From Pelagibacteraceae bacterium AG-464-P07 (GTDB lineage: Bacteria; Pseudomonadota; Alphaproteobacteria; Pelagibacterales; Pelagibacteraceae), in assembly GCA_003211695.1 (NCBI GenBank), contig QCSA01000009.1, positions 1-45,970 on the forward strand: 45,970 nucleotides of DNA. The letters run 5' to 3'. The stretch's first letter is position 1; each line of letters starts with the position of its first letter. The notes beneath the pieces were generated by a model that was not told the origin of the DNA, ran no database searches, and saw only the letters and a program-made list of their open reading frames with translations. Both the position numbers and the translations under genes were made by a program. Positions 16,413 to 25,108 of the stretch are shown here, in pieces.

Positions 16413-17165
16413 ATGCAAGACATATATATTGGTGATGAAGGAAAAGGATTTCCATTAGTTTTAGTTCATGGATTTTTAGGTTCATCTGAAATGTGGAGAC
16501 CACAAATTGATTCTTTTAAAGATCATTTCAGAGTCATAACCCCAGATCTTCCAGGCTTTGGCAAAAGCAATGAGGTAAAATCACACAATAGCATTCAATC
16601 AATAGCTAATTTATTATTGGACTGTCTTGAAGAGAAAAAAATAGATAAATTTTATTTATTAGGTCATTCAATGGGTGGCATGATTGTTCAAGAAATGGCA
16701 AAAAAAGGTGGAGACAAAATTTTAAAGCTAGTTTGTTATAGCACCGGCCCTAAAGGTGAAATGCCTGGACGATTTGAGACAGTAGATCAATCTAGAGAAA
16801 ATCTTAAGAAAAAGGGTTTAGAAATAACAGCAAAAAACATTGCAAAGACCTGGTTTATAAAAGGAGAAGATGCAAAATATTTTGATCTTTGTATTGATTC
16901 AGGAAAACAAACTTCTGTAGAGTCAGCCGATAATGCCCTTATTGCATGTAAAAACTGGAATGGTGTTGATACTTTAAAAAATATTAAAAATGAAACATTA
17001 ATTGTATGGGGAGATCAGGATAAATCCTACAATTTAGAACAAATCCAAACTTTAGAACATAATATTGAAAATAGTAAATTAATAATATTCAAAAACTGTG
17101 CTCACAACGTTCATTTAGAACAACCTGATCAATTCAATAACACTGTTAAGGATTTTCTTTCGTAA
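16413..17165 (+). CDS. Alpha/beta-fold hydrolase
   Basis: This is a 250-residue cytoplasmic alpha/beta hydrolase. HGFLGSSEMW (19-28) provides the oxyanion region, the nucleophile elbow is GHSMGG with Ser86, a later Asp lies in VWGDQDKSY, and the catalytic His is in NCAHNVHLEQP near the C-terminus, so the triad looks complete. Similar proteins include 3-oxoadipate enol-lactonases, carboxylesterases and MhpC-type hydrolases. It stands alone on the plus strand, divergent from the cupin gene and convergent with the epoxide-hydrolase gene. The substrate is not assignable. Confidence 0.85.
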   Translation: MQDIYIGDEGKGFPLVLVHGFLGSSEMWRPQIDSFKDHFRVITPDLPGFGKSNEVKSHNSIQSIANLLLDCLEEKKIDKFYLLGHSMGGMIVQEMAKKGGDKILKLVCYSTGPKGEMPGRFETVDQSRENLKKKGLEITAKNIAKTWFIKGEDAKYFDLCIDSGKQTSVESADNALIACKNWNGVDTLKNIKNETLIVWGDQDKSYNLEQIQTLEHNIENSKLIIFKNCAHNVHLEQPDQFNNTVKDFLS

Positions 17166-17175
17166 ACTTATTGAT

Positions 17176-18318
17176 TTAACGCAGTGTTCGAGCGAATGTT
17201 CTAATATCATCAATTAACAGTTCCGGTTGTTCCAATGCAGCAAAGTGACCACCTTTTGGCATCTTAGTCCAACGCTTAATATTGTACATTCGTTCGGCAT
17301 ATGATCGTGGTGGCCATGATAACATTTCAGCAGGAAATACTGTTGCTGCAGTAGGTATCTCAATGCGATGAAAATCTTTCGGGAGAAAACGACCACCTTC
17401 TTCACGTCTTCCATAATAAATCCATGAGGCAGAATTAAAAGTTTTCGTTATTATATAAACCATAATATTTGCTAACAAAATATCCTTTGAATAAACACTT
17501 TCGATATTATTATTTTTAAGATCTGACCAAAAATAAAATTTTTCTATTATCCAAGCAGCAACTCCTACAGGACTATCCATCATTCCATAACTCAAAGTTT
17601 GAGGTTTTGTTGCTTGTTGCGTTCTATAACCATCTTGCATTAATTGATCTTTTTCAAATTTAGTTTCCCAATCTTTTTCTTCTTTAGTTTGTGGGCCACC
17701 AGGATGACGCATAGTAAAAATATTTAAATGAATTGCGTTGCATGTTTTTGGATGATCATAACCAAGCCAAGTAGTAATAGCTCCACCCCAATCACCACCT
17801 TGTGCCAAATAATTTTTATAACCAAGTTTTTTAGTCATTAAATTATTAAAGATATCTGCCATTTTTCTTGGACCAATAGGACGTTGTGGACGGCCCGAAA
17901 ATCCAAATCCTGGTAAGGAAGGGGCAATTACATCAAAAGCATCTTCCTCTTTACCATCAAAACGTTCAGGGTGAGCAAGTTTTTCGATTATATGAAGAAA
18001 TTCAACTATGGTTCCAGGCCAGCCATGGCTAATAAGTAAAGGCATAGGTTTAGATCCACTTCCTCTTTCATGAATAAAATGAATATCAATATCGTCGACT
18101 TCAGTTATAAAATTGGAATATTTATTTATCTCTGCTTCGTGTTTTCCCCAGTCAAATTCATTAACCCAATACTTGGAAATTTCTTTCATGTAATCAAGAT
18201 TAGTTCCGTATTCCCAGCCACCATCATTGGGCATTTCGTGCCAAGGATATTTTTTTACCTTGTCATAGATGTCTTTAATAATTTGATCTGGGATATCTAC
18301 TTTAAATGGTTTAACCAT
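17176..18318 (-). CDS. Epoxide hydrolase (microsomal/EHN type)
   Basis: This 380-residue hydrolase has an N-terminal EHN-type region (about 1-110, with KYPWHEMPNDGGWEYG), the oxyanion motif HGWPG at 98-102, a nucleophile elbow GGDWGG with Asp176 in place of Ser, and a terminal KGGHFAALEQPE that carries the catalytic His. This is the layout of microsomal-type epoxide hydrolases, which open epoxides to diols through an ester with the Asp. It begins 6 bases after the stop of the aldehyde dehydrogenase gene, making it the last gene of the tauABC transcript. Its role in a taurine operon is unclear; it may detoxify reactive side products or reflect another substrate for the whole module. Confidence 0.88.
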   Translation of the reverse strand: MVKPFKVDIPDQIIKDIYDKVKKYPWHEMPNDGGWEYGTNLDYMKEISKYWVNEFDWGKHEAEINKYSNFITEVDDIDIHFIHERGSGSKPMPLLISHGWPGTIVEFLHIIEKLAHPERFDGKEEDAFDVIAPSLPGFGFSGRPQRPIGPRKMADIFNNLMTKKLGYKNYLAQGGDWGGAITTWLGYDHPKTCNAIHLNIFTMRHPGGPQTKEEKDWETKFEKDQLMQDGYRTQQATKPQTLSYGMMDSPVGVAAWIIEKFYFWSDLKNNNIESVYSKDILLANIMVYIITKTFNSASWIYYGRREEGGRFLPKDFHRIEIPTAATVFPAEMLSWPPRSYAERMYNIKRWTKMPKGGHFAALEQPELLIDDIRTFARTLR

Positions 18319-18324
18319 TATTTT

Positions 18325-19809
18325 TTAAGAGTGACTGATCCAGATTGTTTTAGTCTGAAGGTATTGATTTAACGCTTCTGTTCCTTGATCTCTGCTCAAT
18401 GATCCAGATTGTTTATAGCCACCAAAAGGTACTTTAATATCTCCTTCAGAATATGAATTAATAGATACGGTTCCACAAGGCAAGCTCTTTGCTAAATGAA
18501 AAGCTCTATCTATGTCTTGTGTAAACACACTTGCATGTAATCCGTACTTAGTATTTTTGGCAATTTTTAATGCTTCATCCTCATTCTTAACAGTCATTAC
18601 TCCAAGGACTGGTCCAAAAATTTCCTCCCGAGCAATTGTCATATTTTCTTTAACATTATCGAAAAGAGTTGGTTTAGCAAAAAAACCCTTTTGATTTTGA
18701 TCTGAAACGCCTCCAAGTAACATTTTTGCTCCTTCGTCTATTCCTTTTTGAATTAAGCTGTTTACTTTATTAAGATGATTTTTTGATATCATTGTTCCCA
18801 TATTACTTTCAGTATTTAACGGATCACCAACTTTAATGTTTTTTATTTTTTTAGAAACTTTTTCTAAAAATTCTTCCTTAACCTTTGAATGAATTATCTG
18901 ACGCATATTTGCAGAACAGTTTTGACCTCCATTTGAAAACGCGGAAGCAATTGCATTATCTAACAATCTATCAGTAATTTTTGCATCTTCTAAAACGATA
19001 AATGGACTTTTGCCACCCATTTCTAGTCCAACAGCTTTTAAATTACTTTCACCTGAGTATTTCATAAAATATGCACCAACCTCTGTTGAACCTGTAAATG
19101 ATACGGCATCAACATCATTATGTCTTCCAAGTGCTTCACCTACATCTCCGTATCCAGGCAAAACATTTAAAACACCATCTGGTATTCCAGCTTCTGAAGC
19201 AATTTTCGCAACTTTTATTGCTGTCAAAGGTGTATCCTCGGCAGGTTTTATAATAACAGAACAACCTGCTGCTAGTGCAGGGGCCATTTTCCACACGGCC
19301 ATCATTAAAGGAAAGTTCCAAGGAACAACTCCTGCAACAACACCAATTGGTTCTTTCACAACCAAACTAGTTATTGAAGGATCAGTAGCACCAACTTTAC
19401 CAAAAACTTTATCTATTAATTCTCCATACCATTGAAAATGCATCGGGGCATCATTGGCCACTTCATTAATGCAATCGCCAATTAATTTTCCTGTATCAAC
19501 ACACTCTAATACAGAATTTTCATTACCATGTTTTCTTAATAATTCTGCAAATTTAAGTAGAATTTCTTTTCTATGTTCAGGTGTAGATCTTGACCAAATT
19601 CCACTTTCGAAAGCTTTTCTTGCAACCTTAACCGCTACATCAACATCTTTATGATTACATTTAGCTATTGAACAGAGAGTTTCACCTGTAGCTGGATTAA
19701 TGTTTTCAAATTTTTTACCATCGTTTGCATCTACATATTTTCCATTAATATATGCTCTTCCTTCAAATTTTAATTTTTTTGCGATTGATTTATAGTCTGC
19801 TGTTTTCAT
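18325..19809 (-). CDS. Aldehyde dehydrogenase of the taurine-transporter operon
   Basis: This is an ALDH-superfamily enzyme of 494 residues from the ATG at 19809. That start is chosen because it forms a TAATG overlap with the tauC stop; an ATG six codons earlier would intrude further into tauC. PWNFP is at 163-167, Glu263 in LEMGGKSP, Cys298 in NGGQNC, and PFGGYKQSG near the C-terminus; overall it resembles gamma-glutamyl-aminobutyraldehyde and betaine-aldehyde dehydrogenases (PuuC/BetB). Being translationally coupled to a taurine transporter, it could oxidise sulfoacetaldehyde to sulfoacetate (SafD-like) or the semialdehyde of another omega-amino acid. This role is an inference from position. 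Confidence 0.88.
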   Translation of the reverse strand: MKTADYKSIAKKLKFEGRAYINGKYVDANDGKKFENINPATGETLCSIAKCNHKDVDVAVKVARKAFESGIWSRSTPEHRKEILLKFAELLRKHGNENSVLECVDTGKLIGDCINEVANDAPMHFQWYGELIDKVFGKVGATDPSITSLVVKEPIGVVAGVVPWNFPLMMAVWKMAPALAAGCSVIIKPAEDTPLTAIKVAKIASEAGIPDGVLNVLPGYGDVGEALGRHNDVDAVSFTGSTEVGAYFMKYSGESNLKAVGLEMGGKSPFIVLEDAKITDRLLDNAIASAFSNGGQNCSANMRQIIHSKVKEEFLEKVSKKIKNIKVGDPLNTESNMGTMISKNHLNKVNSLIQKGIDEGAKMLLGGVSDQNQKGFFAKPTLFDNVKENMTIAREEIFGPVLGVMTVKNEDEALKIAKNTKYGLHASVFTQDIDRAFHLAKSLPCGTVSINSYSEGDIKVPFGGYKQSGSLSRDQGTEALNQYLQTKTIWISHS

Positions 19810-21704
19810 TATCCTTTGCCACGCCAAGGAATTGTTTTGTCTATAATTTTTCTAATTGTTAAATCAAATAAAAGTCCTAACATTCCCATTACAAATATCG
19901 TTATCCAAATTACTTCGTACTGCATATATTTTCTTGCTACGTTTTCAACAAATCCTATACCCGTTGTTCCTGCTAAGAATTCAGCAGCAACTAACGTTCC
20001 CCAACACATACCAACCGCAACTCTTATTCCAGTTAATATTTCAGGTAAAGAGTTAGGAAAAATAACTTCTCTAAGTATTTGCCTTCTAGAAGCTCCCAAT
20101 GAATGGGCAGCATGAATTTTTGATAATTGAGTTCCTGAGGCACCAGCACGTGCTGATATAATCATAATTGAAAATGAGACCATAAATAATAAAAATACTT
20201 TTCCAACGTTATCAATTCCAAATACGGTAATTACCAATGGAGCCCAAGCGAGTGGGGGCACCGGTCTATACAATTCAACTAAAGGATCGAAAAATCCCTT
20301 GGCAAATCTATTTAGACCCATAAATATACCTAATGGAACTCCAAAAATAATACCGAGAGACAAACCTAAAAACACTCTTAAAAAAGAATCCCAAATGTGT
20401 CCTGTGGGAACTGGTATTTTGAAAGCTTCAAATTCTCCAGTGACAACATCTAGAACTTTACTTTTAAAATTGGGTTCAACTTTTCCATCAGAGTTGTGAA
20501 CTGGATATTTTCCAGGTAAAATATCTGCTATCCAATCAGGAAGAAAAAAACCGACTATCCTATTAACGCCCATCATTTCATACCAAATCATAGGAATCAT
20601 TTTAAATCCTACACTTGGTTTTAAAAGGTCGCCAAAAATTCTGAAAGTGTCAGATGGTTTAGGTAACCATCTACCAGGACCATCTTCTGCACAAGTTGGA
20701 CCACTGGCGACAATCGTTCCAGCAGGAAACAATAATATATCTTTAATTCTTATTGCTCCTTGTTCTTTTTTTTGAACTCCATCAAAAGTTCTTATTGCTT
20801 TTTCCATACCATCTAATGCGTTAGGAGGAAAAACACTTTCATATTGAATTCTTTCTCCAAGTTTTTTGATTTCTTTTATAAAATCCATTTCTAATTCTTG
20901 GTTATCATCCAGTCCATTTTTGTATTCTTTAATTTCATCTTTAATTTCTTTTAATAATTTTAAATATTCAGGGTTATGATTTCTCATTGAAAAAAATTCA
21001 TCACTAATTTCATTCAATTCTTGAGCAGCAGTATGAAATTTTAAACCTTTTTTGCTTTCTGGAAGAGGGGGGACTTCCATACCAGTCGCACCCCAACCTA
21101 GTTGTTTTTTTAACGCTTCAATTCTTTTATTTTCTTCTTCCTCACTTAAAGCCTGTGGATAACTGTCTGTTGGAAAGTTTACTGTTAATTGTTTTATTCT
21201 ATCTGTTAGTTCATTTATTGTAGTTTTAGTCTTAGTTTCTAAATACTTTTCATTAGTTAATAATGGGATTGTTTGACGAGTTTTATTAAGTAAACTTATA
21301 AATAATTCTTTGTCTTGATTTTTTAAACCTTGTGCGTTTTGTATTACAACTATTTTTTTTTGTATATTAATATTTTCACGCTTAATAAGCGCAGTGCTTT
21401 TATGACTTCTTTCTTCAATTGGGAAAAGATACTTTAACGATAGCAAGGACTCGTTAACTTTTGCAACTTGACAAAGTTCATTTGCAGATTTTGGGTACAA
21501 CGATTTTGCTATATCCCAAGAGTAATAAAGCCATGACAATATAAGAAAACTAGTTCCAACCACGACCCAGTGCATTCCTCCTTTAGTTCTTTCAGGATTT
21601 CCAAAAACAGTGTCAGTTTTTTCAGTTTTAATTAATCTTCGTCCATAAAGAATAGAACCAATAACAGCAACAATAATAAAAAATGTAAGAAACCCTGTAA
21701 TCAT
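19809..21704 (-). CDS. tauC: Taurine-type ABC transporter permease with long N-terminal soluble insert
   Basis: This 631-residue protein has a C-terminal part (about 432-631) that is a typical TauC/SsuC/NitT permease with several membrane helices and an EAA loop at about 529-557 (HAAHSLGASRRQ...IFPNSLPEI). Ordinary TauC proteins are about 250-280 residues. Here the N-terminus adds two hydrophobic helices (about 5-20 and 45-62) and a charged, helix-rich region of about 360 residues (71-430) with coiled-coil-like stretches (about 185-285). The gene starts one base after tauB ends and its stop overlaps the ALDH start. The extra domain is presumably periplasmic between helices 2 and 3, but this is a prediction. 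Confidence 0.88.
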   Translation of the reverse strand: MITGFLTFFIIVAVIGSILYGRRLIKTEKTDTVFGNPERTKGGMHWVVVGTSFLILSWLYYSWDIAKSLYPKSANELCQVAKVNESLLSLKYLFPIEERSHKSTALIKRENINIQKKIVVIQNAQGLKNQDKELFISLLNKTRQTIPLLTNEKYLETKTKTTINELTDRIKQLTVNFPTDSYPQALSEEEENKRIEALKKQLGWGATGMEVPPLPESKKGLKFHTAAQELNEISDEFFSMRNHNPEYLKLLKEIKDEIKEYKNGLDDNQELEMDFIKEIKKLGERIQYESVFPPNALDGMEKAIRTFDGVQKKEQGAIRIKDILLFPAGTIVASGPTCAEDGPGRWLPKPSDTFRIFGDLLKPSVGFKMIPMIWYEMMGVNRIVGFFLPDWIADILPGKYPVHNSDGKVEPNFKSKVLDVVTGEFEAFKIPVPTGHIWDSFLRVFLGLSLGIIFGVPLGIFMGLNRFAKGFFDPLVELYRPVPPLAWAPLVITVFGIDNVGKVFLLFMVSFSIMIISARAGASGTQLSKIHAAHSLGASRRQILREVIFPNSLPEILTGIRVAVGMCWGTLVAAEFLAGTTGIGFVENVARKYMQYEVIWITIFVMGMLGLLFDLTIRKIIDKTIPWRGKG

Positions 21705-21705
21705 C

Positions 21706-22503
21706 CTAAATTTCTTTGCCCATTATTTCTTCTTCCATGTCCCAAATCATAGATAGAATTTCTTCTCTTTTACTTACAAAATCTTTATTATTTTTAATTT
21801 CTCTAAGGTCTCCAGTTAGACCCATTGTTGCAAAAGGAAGAGTATATTCTTTATGTAAACGTCCAGGTCTTGGTGCCATTACATATAGTCGTTCACCTAA
21901 TAATAAAGCTTCTTCAACTGAGTGAGTAATTAGAATGATAGTTTTTCCGGTCTCTTTCCATAATTTTAAAACCAAAGATTGCATTTTTTCTCTAGTTAAA
22001 GCATCTAATGCTCCTAAAGGTTCATCCATTAAAATTAAGTCGGGATCATTTATTAAACATCTTGCGAGAGCTACCCTTTGTTGCATGCCGCCGGATAATT
22101 GGTAAGTAGGAGTGCTTCCAAAACCTTTTAATCCAACTATATCAAGCCACTCTTCGACTTTTTTTGCTGTTTTAATTGGATTTTCTTTTTTCATTCGTAA
22201 ACCAAAATTTACATTTTCATTCACTGTTAACCATTCAAACAAAGCGCCTTGTTGAAAAACCATCCCTCTTTCAACTCCCGGACCATTAATTTCTTTTCCA
22301 CCTAAATTAATTGAACCAGAAGTAGGTCTAAGAAATCCAGCAGCGATATTTAATAAAGTTGTTTTTCCACAACCTGAAGGACCAAGTACAGTTAATAATT
22401 CACCTTTTTTTAATGTAAAACTTATATCTTTAAGCGCATGAACGGTTTCTCCTTTTGGAGATTTAAAAATCATATTTACATTTTGAGAAACTAGATCGCT
22501 CAT
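21706..22503 (-). CDS. tauB: Taurine-type ABC transporter ATP-binding protein
   Basis: This is a 265-residue ATPase of the TauB/SsuB/NrtD group. Walker A GPSGCGKTT is at 41-49, the signature LSGGM at 136-140, Walker B LILMDEP at 156-162, and the switch His is in LITHSVEEAL; the last is diagnostic of nitrate/sulfonate/taurine importers. It is separated from tauA by a terminator hairpin and is directly followed by tauC (one-base gap). The family is certain; taurine as substrate rests on the binding protein and the neighbouring aminotransferase. Confidence 0.92.
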   Translation of the reverse strand: MSDLVSQNVNMIFKSPKGETVHALKDISFTLKKGELLTVLGPSGCGKTTLLNIAAGFLRPTSGSINLGGKEINGPGVERGMVFQQGALFEWLTVNENVNFGLRMKKENPIKTAKKVEEWLDIVGLKGFGSTPTYQLSGGMQQRVALARCLINDPDLILMDEPLGALDALTREKMQSLVLKLWKETGKTIILITHSVEEALLLGERLYVMAPRPGRLHKEYTLPFATMGLTGDLREIKNNKDFVSKREEILSMIWDMEEEIMGKEI

Positions 22504-22529
22504 AAAAATAATATATTAGAATTTTTATC

Positions 22530-22566
22530 AAAAAAATAGGCACCAATTTATTCAATTGGCGCCTAT
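22530..22566 (-). terminator. Hairpin terminator after tauA
   Basis: In minus-strand RNA a 13-pair stem forms between 22554-22566 and 22536-22548, fully paired if one G-U wobble (22560/22542) is allowed, with a five-base loop. It is followed by a run of six U (22535-22530). This is a strong intrinsic terminator placed between the binding-protein gene and tauB, and it mirrors the hairpin in the sugar-transporter operon. Confidence 0.82.
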
Positions 22567-22584
22567 TAAATTTTTAATTAACTC

Positions 22585-23565
22585 TTAGTTAGGTAGATAA
22601 CTAGTATCAACTACTTTAGAGTAATTTTTAAGAGCAGGGTTTTCAGACGTAGCGAACATATTACCCATAACATCTAAATAAGTCATAAGTATCCCACCTT
22701 TGTTCATATACTTAGACTTCATCGTTGCTGCATTTGGGAATTCAAAACCACCCATTTGCTTTTTAGTACCAGCAAGGTCCATAGCAGCATCTTTAGCTAT
22801 AATGTTCATATTAGATTTTCCAGCATTGTATCTTGTATTAGCTTCGTGTGTTACTTCTACGAAAGTTCTAACCATTCCTGGATTCTCTTTTAAGAATTTG
22901 TTGGTTACTGAAGTAATATCAATACCAGCAATACCAGCTTCTTGAGCTTCGGCAACAGTTAGTACTGAAGCACCAGCTTCTTTAGCTTTTCCGATTGATG
23001 TACCACCGAATAAACATGCCATAGCAACGTCACCGTTAACTAGAGCAGCTGATCCGTCTTCAGGGTTCATATCAACCACTTTCATTTTAGAAATATCAGC
23101 TCCTACAACTCTCATTGTTTCTTTGAAAACGTAGTCAGCCATAGTTCCTAAAGGAACAGCAACTTTTTGACCATCTAATTTAGAAGAAGCATTCCCTTTA
23201 TCTATACCTTTAGCTGCAACACAAGTAGTTCCACCCATTCCATATATTACTGCAATATCCACAAGCTTGATAGGCGCTTTAGCATTAACAGCATTTACAA
23301 ACGGCGTTAAACCTTGTGAGTAAGAGATATCAATATCTCCAGACAACATAGCTTCTGTCATCTCACCACCTGTTGCAAAGTTAGTCCACTTAACAGGAAC
23401 TCCTAAAGCATCGTCAAAAGTTTTTTTAACTTTATCTTCTTGGTTTGGAAGCGCCCATTCTAAGAAGAACGCTACTCTAACTTCGTTTGCAGCTGAAAAA
23501 GCAGCTGATATAGTTAAAGTTAAAGCAACTATACTTCCTAATAACAAACTTACTATTTTTTTCAT
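22585..23565 (-). CDS. tauA: Taurine-type periplasmic binding protein
   Basis: This is a 326-residue solute-binding protein of the TauA/SsuA/NMT1 class. The start at 23565 is chosen over an upstream ATG because it is preceded by GAGGA (23571-23575) and opens a proper signal peptide (MKKIVSLLLG...SAAFSA, cleavage near residue 23). The mature part includes VRVAFFLEWALPNQ and the conserved GDIDISYSQGLTPFVNA and YGMGGTTCVA regions expected of taurine-binding proteins. It is first in its operon and followed by an intrinsic terminator, fitting high expression. Other sulfonates or omega-amino acids are possible ligands. Confidence 0.87.
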   Translation of the reverse strand: MKKIVSLLLGSIVALTLTISAAFSAANEVRVAFFLEWALPNQEDKVKKTFDDALGVPVKWTNFATGGEMTEAMLSGDIDISYSQGLTPFVNAVNAKAPIKLVDIAVIYGMGGTTCVAAKGIDKGNASSKLDGQKVAVPLGTMADYVFKETMRVVGADISKMKVVDMNPEDGSAALVNGDVAMACLFGGTSIGKAKEAGASVLTVAEAQEAGIAGIDITSVTNKFLKENPGMVRTFVEVTHEANTRYNAGKSNMNIIAKDAAMDLAGTKKQMGGFEFPNAATMKSKYMNKGGILMTYLDVMGNMFATSENPALKNYSKVVDTSYLPN

Positions 23566-23602
23566 TATTTTCCTCGTTATAGTTATTAAGCTTAATGTTA
23601 TT

Positions 23603-23631
23603 ATTAAAGAACAAATACAATTGTTTGACAA
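23603..23631 (-). promoter_or_regulatory. Sigma-70-type promoter for tauA
   Basis: On the minus strand TTGTCA (23626-23631) and TTTAAT (23603-23608) are separated by exactly 17 bases, five of six matching the consensus in each box. The predicted start of transcription falls about 30 bases upstream of the tauA ATG. Confidence 0.5.
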
Positions 23632-23641
23632 GCCAAATTAA

Positions 23642-23660
23642 AATTTAGTTAAACTAAATT
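23642..23660. promoter_or_regulatory. Palindromic operator candidate between divergent taurine operons
   Basis: AATTTAGT (23642-23649) and ACTAAATT (23653-23660) form a perfect inverted repeat with a three-base centre. It lies 11 bases upstream of the tauA -35 box, in the 205-base divergent region shared by tauA and the aminotransferase gene. It could bind a regulator of both operons. The sequence is A/T-rich, so a chance match is possible. Confidence 0.35.
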
Positions 23661-23707
23661 ATTATTCAATTACTGGTTGTATCATTTCTTTCATAGCTAT
23701 AAAAAAT

Positions 23708-23764
23708 ATGAATAGCTTTAATAAAGACGATGTTCTAAATAAATATGGAGGAGGTTTTCAATAA
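23708..23764 (+). CDS. Possible 18-residue leader peptide before the aminotransferase gene
   Basis: An ATG at 23708 opens a frame encoding MNSFNKDDVLNKYGGGFQ, ending six bases before the aminotransferase ATG at 23771. The Gly codons at its end double as a GGAGGAGG ribosome-binding sequence (23746-23753), which is 17 bases from 23771, rather far for direct use. Translation of the leader could therefore couple to the next gene. No known homologue is recognised, and it may be a chance frame. Confidence 0.2.
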   Translation: MNSFNKDDVLNKYGGGFQ

Positions 23765-23770
23765 TTACCT

Positions 23771-25108
23771 ATGAGCAAATCAGGAGGAACAAACATACCG
23801 AATTCTTTACAAGAACATTGGATGCCCTTTACCTCCAATAGAGATTTTAAAGATAATCCAAGATTAATTACAGAAGCAAAAGGAATTTATTTAAAAGATC
23901 ATCATGGAAGAACACATATAGACGCAAGCTCAGGACTATTCTGTAATCCTTTGGGTCACGGCAGAAAAGAAATTATAAAAGCCGTTACAAATCAATTAGA
24001 ACAACTTGATTATGTCCAACCTTTCCAACAAGGTTTTGGAGGATCATTTGAATTAGCTGCAAAAATTGCAAAACATACACCGGGTGACTTAAATAGAATT
24101 TTTTATACAATTTGTGGTTCATCAGCTGTTGAATCGGCAATTAAAATTGTAATCGCATATCATAAAGCAAAAGGCCAAGGTCAAAGATTTCGCTTTGTTG
24201 GAAGAGAACGTGCTTATCACGGTATGAATATCGGCGCTACATCTGTTGGAGGAATGGTTAATAATGTAAAAACTTTTGCAAGTGTTTTAATGCCTGGAGT
24301 TGTGCATATGCGACATACTCATTTACCGGAACATAAATACGTTAGGGGTCAACCTGAAACTGGAGCAGAATTAGCAAATGATTTAGAGCGTATTGCAGCA
24401 AATTTTGGTGCAGAAAATATAGCAGCTTGCATAGTTGAACCAACTGCTGGATCCACTGGTACATTAGTTCCACCAAAAGGATATTTGAAACGTTTAAGAG
24501 AAATATGTGACAAACATGGGATTATATTGATTTTTGATGAGGTAATTACTGGTTGGGGTCGAATGGGATCAGCATTTGCAGCTCAAGAATTTGGTGTGAC
24601 GCCAGATGTGATTACTATGGCAAAAGCAACAACCAATGGAGTTGTTCCAATGGGGGCAGTTGCTGTAAAAGAAGAAATTTATGAAACTGTAATGGATGCA
24701 TCTCCTAAGGGAGCAGTAGAATTATTTCATGGATACACTTATTCAGGAATACCAATAGCGGTTGCCGCCGCTCTTGCGGTACAGGATATTATTGAAAAGG
24801 AAGATATTTTTAAAAGGGCCAAAGAATTATCACCTTATTTTTTGGATGGTTTGTTTTCGTTAAAAGATCTTGATTGCATAGAAAATATCAGGGGCTATGG
24901 AATGATGGGTGGAATTGATATGAAACTTAAAGAAAAACCAGGCAAAGCTGGGTTTGCTTGTTTTAAAGCATGTTATGAAGCTGGTGTAAATTTTAAAGCT
25001 ACAGGAGATTGTTTGATTCTTGCTCCAGCATTTGTATGTGAGAAAAAACATATTGACGAAATTATTGAAAAACTTAGTACCGGTATAAAAAGTTACATGA
25101 AGCAATAA
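23771..25108 (+). CDS. Omega-amino acid (taurine/beta-alanine):pyruvate aminotransferase
   Basis: This is a 445-residue class-III PLP aminotransferase. HWMPFTSNRDFKDNPRLI at the N-terminus is the signature opening of omega-amino acid:pyruvate aminotransferases; GSSAVESAIK contacts PLP phosphate, D256 (FDEVITGWGR) contacts the pyridine nitrogen, and the Schiff-base lysine is K285 in TMAKATTNG. It is divergent from tauA and immediately followed by alanine dehydrogenase (TAATG overlap), the textbook pair for taurine:pyruvate transamination with alanine recycling. Beta-alanine or another omega-amino acid remains possible; the enzyme family is the firm part. Confidence 0.88.
   Translation: MSKSGGTNIPNSLQEHWMPFTSNRDFKDNPRLITEAKGIYLKDHHGRTHIDASSGLFCNPLGHGRKEIIKAVTNQLEQLDYVQPFQQGFGGSFELAAKIAKHTPGDLNRIFYTICGSSAVESAIKIVIAYHKAKGQGQRFRFVGRERAYHGMNIGATSVGGMVNNVKTFASVLMPGVVHMRHTHLPEHKYVRGQPETGAELANDLERIAANFGAENIAACIVEPTAGSTGTLVPPKGYLKRLREICDKHGIILIFDEVITGWGRMGSAFAAQEFGVTPDVITMAKATTNGVVPMGAVAVKEEIYETVMDASPKGAVELFHGYTYSGIPIAVAAALAVQDIIEKEDIFKRAKELSPYFLDGLFSLKDLDCIENIRGYGMMGGIDMKLKEKPGKAGFACFKACYEAGVNFKATGDCLILAPAFVCEKKHIDEIIEKLSTGIKSYMKQ

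Noticed and set aside
19010-19435. 141-codon frame opposite the aldehyde dehydrogenase
   Set aside because: Antisense shadow of a conserved catalytic domain, no independent evidence of coding.
22585-23631. Longer TauA start at 23631
   Set aside because: The upstream 22 codons spoil the signal peptide, and the ATG at 23565 has a good GAGGA ribosome-binding site.
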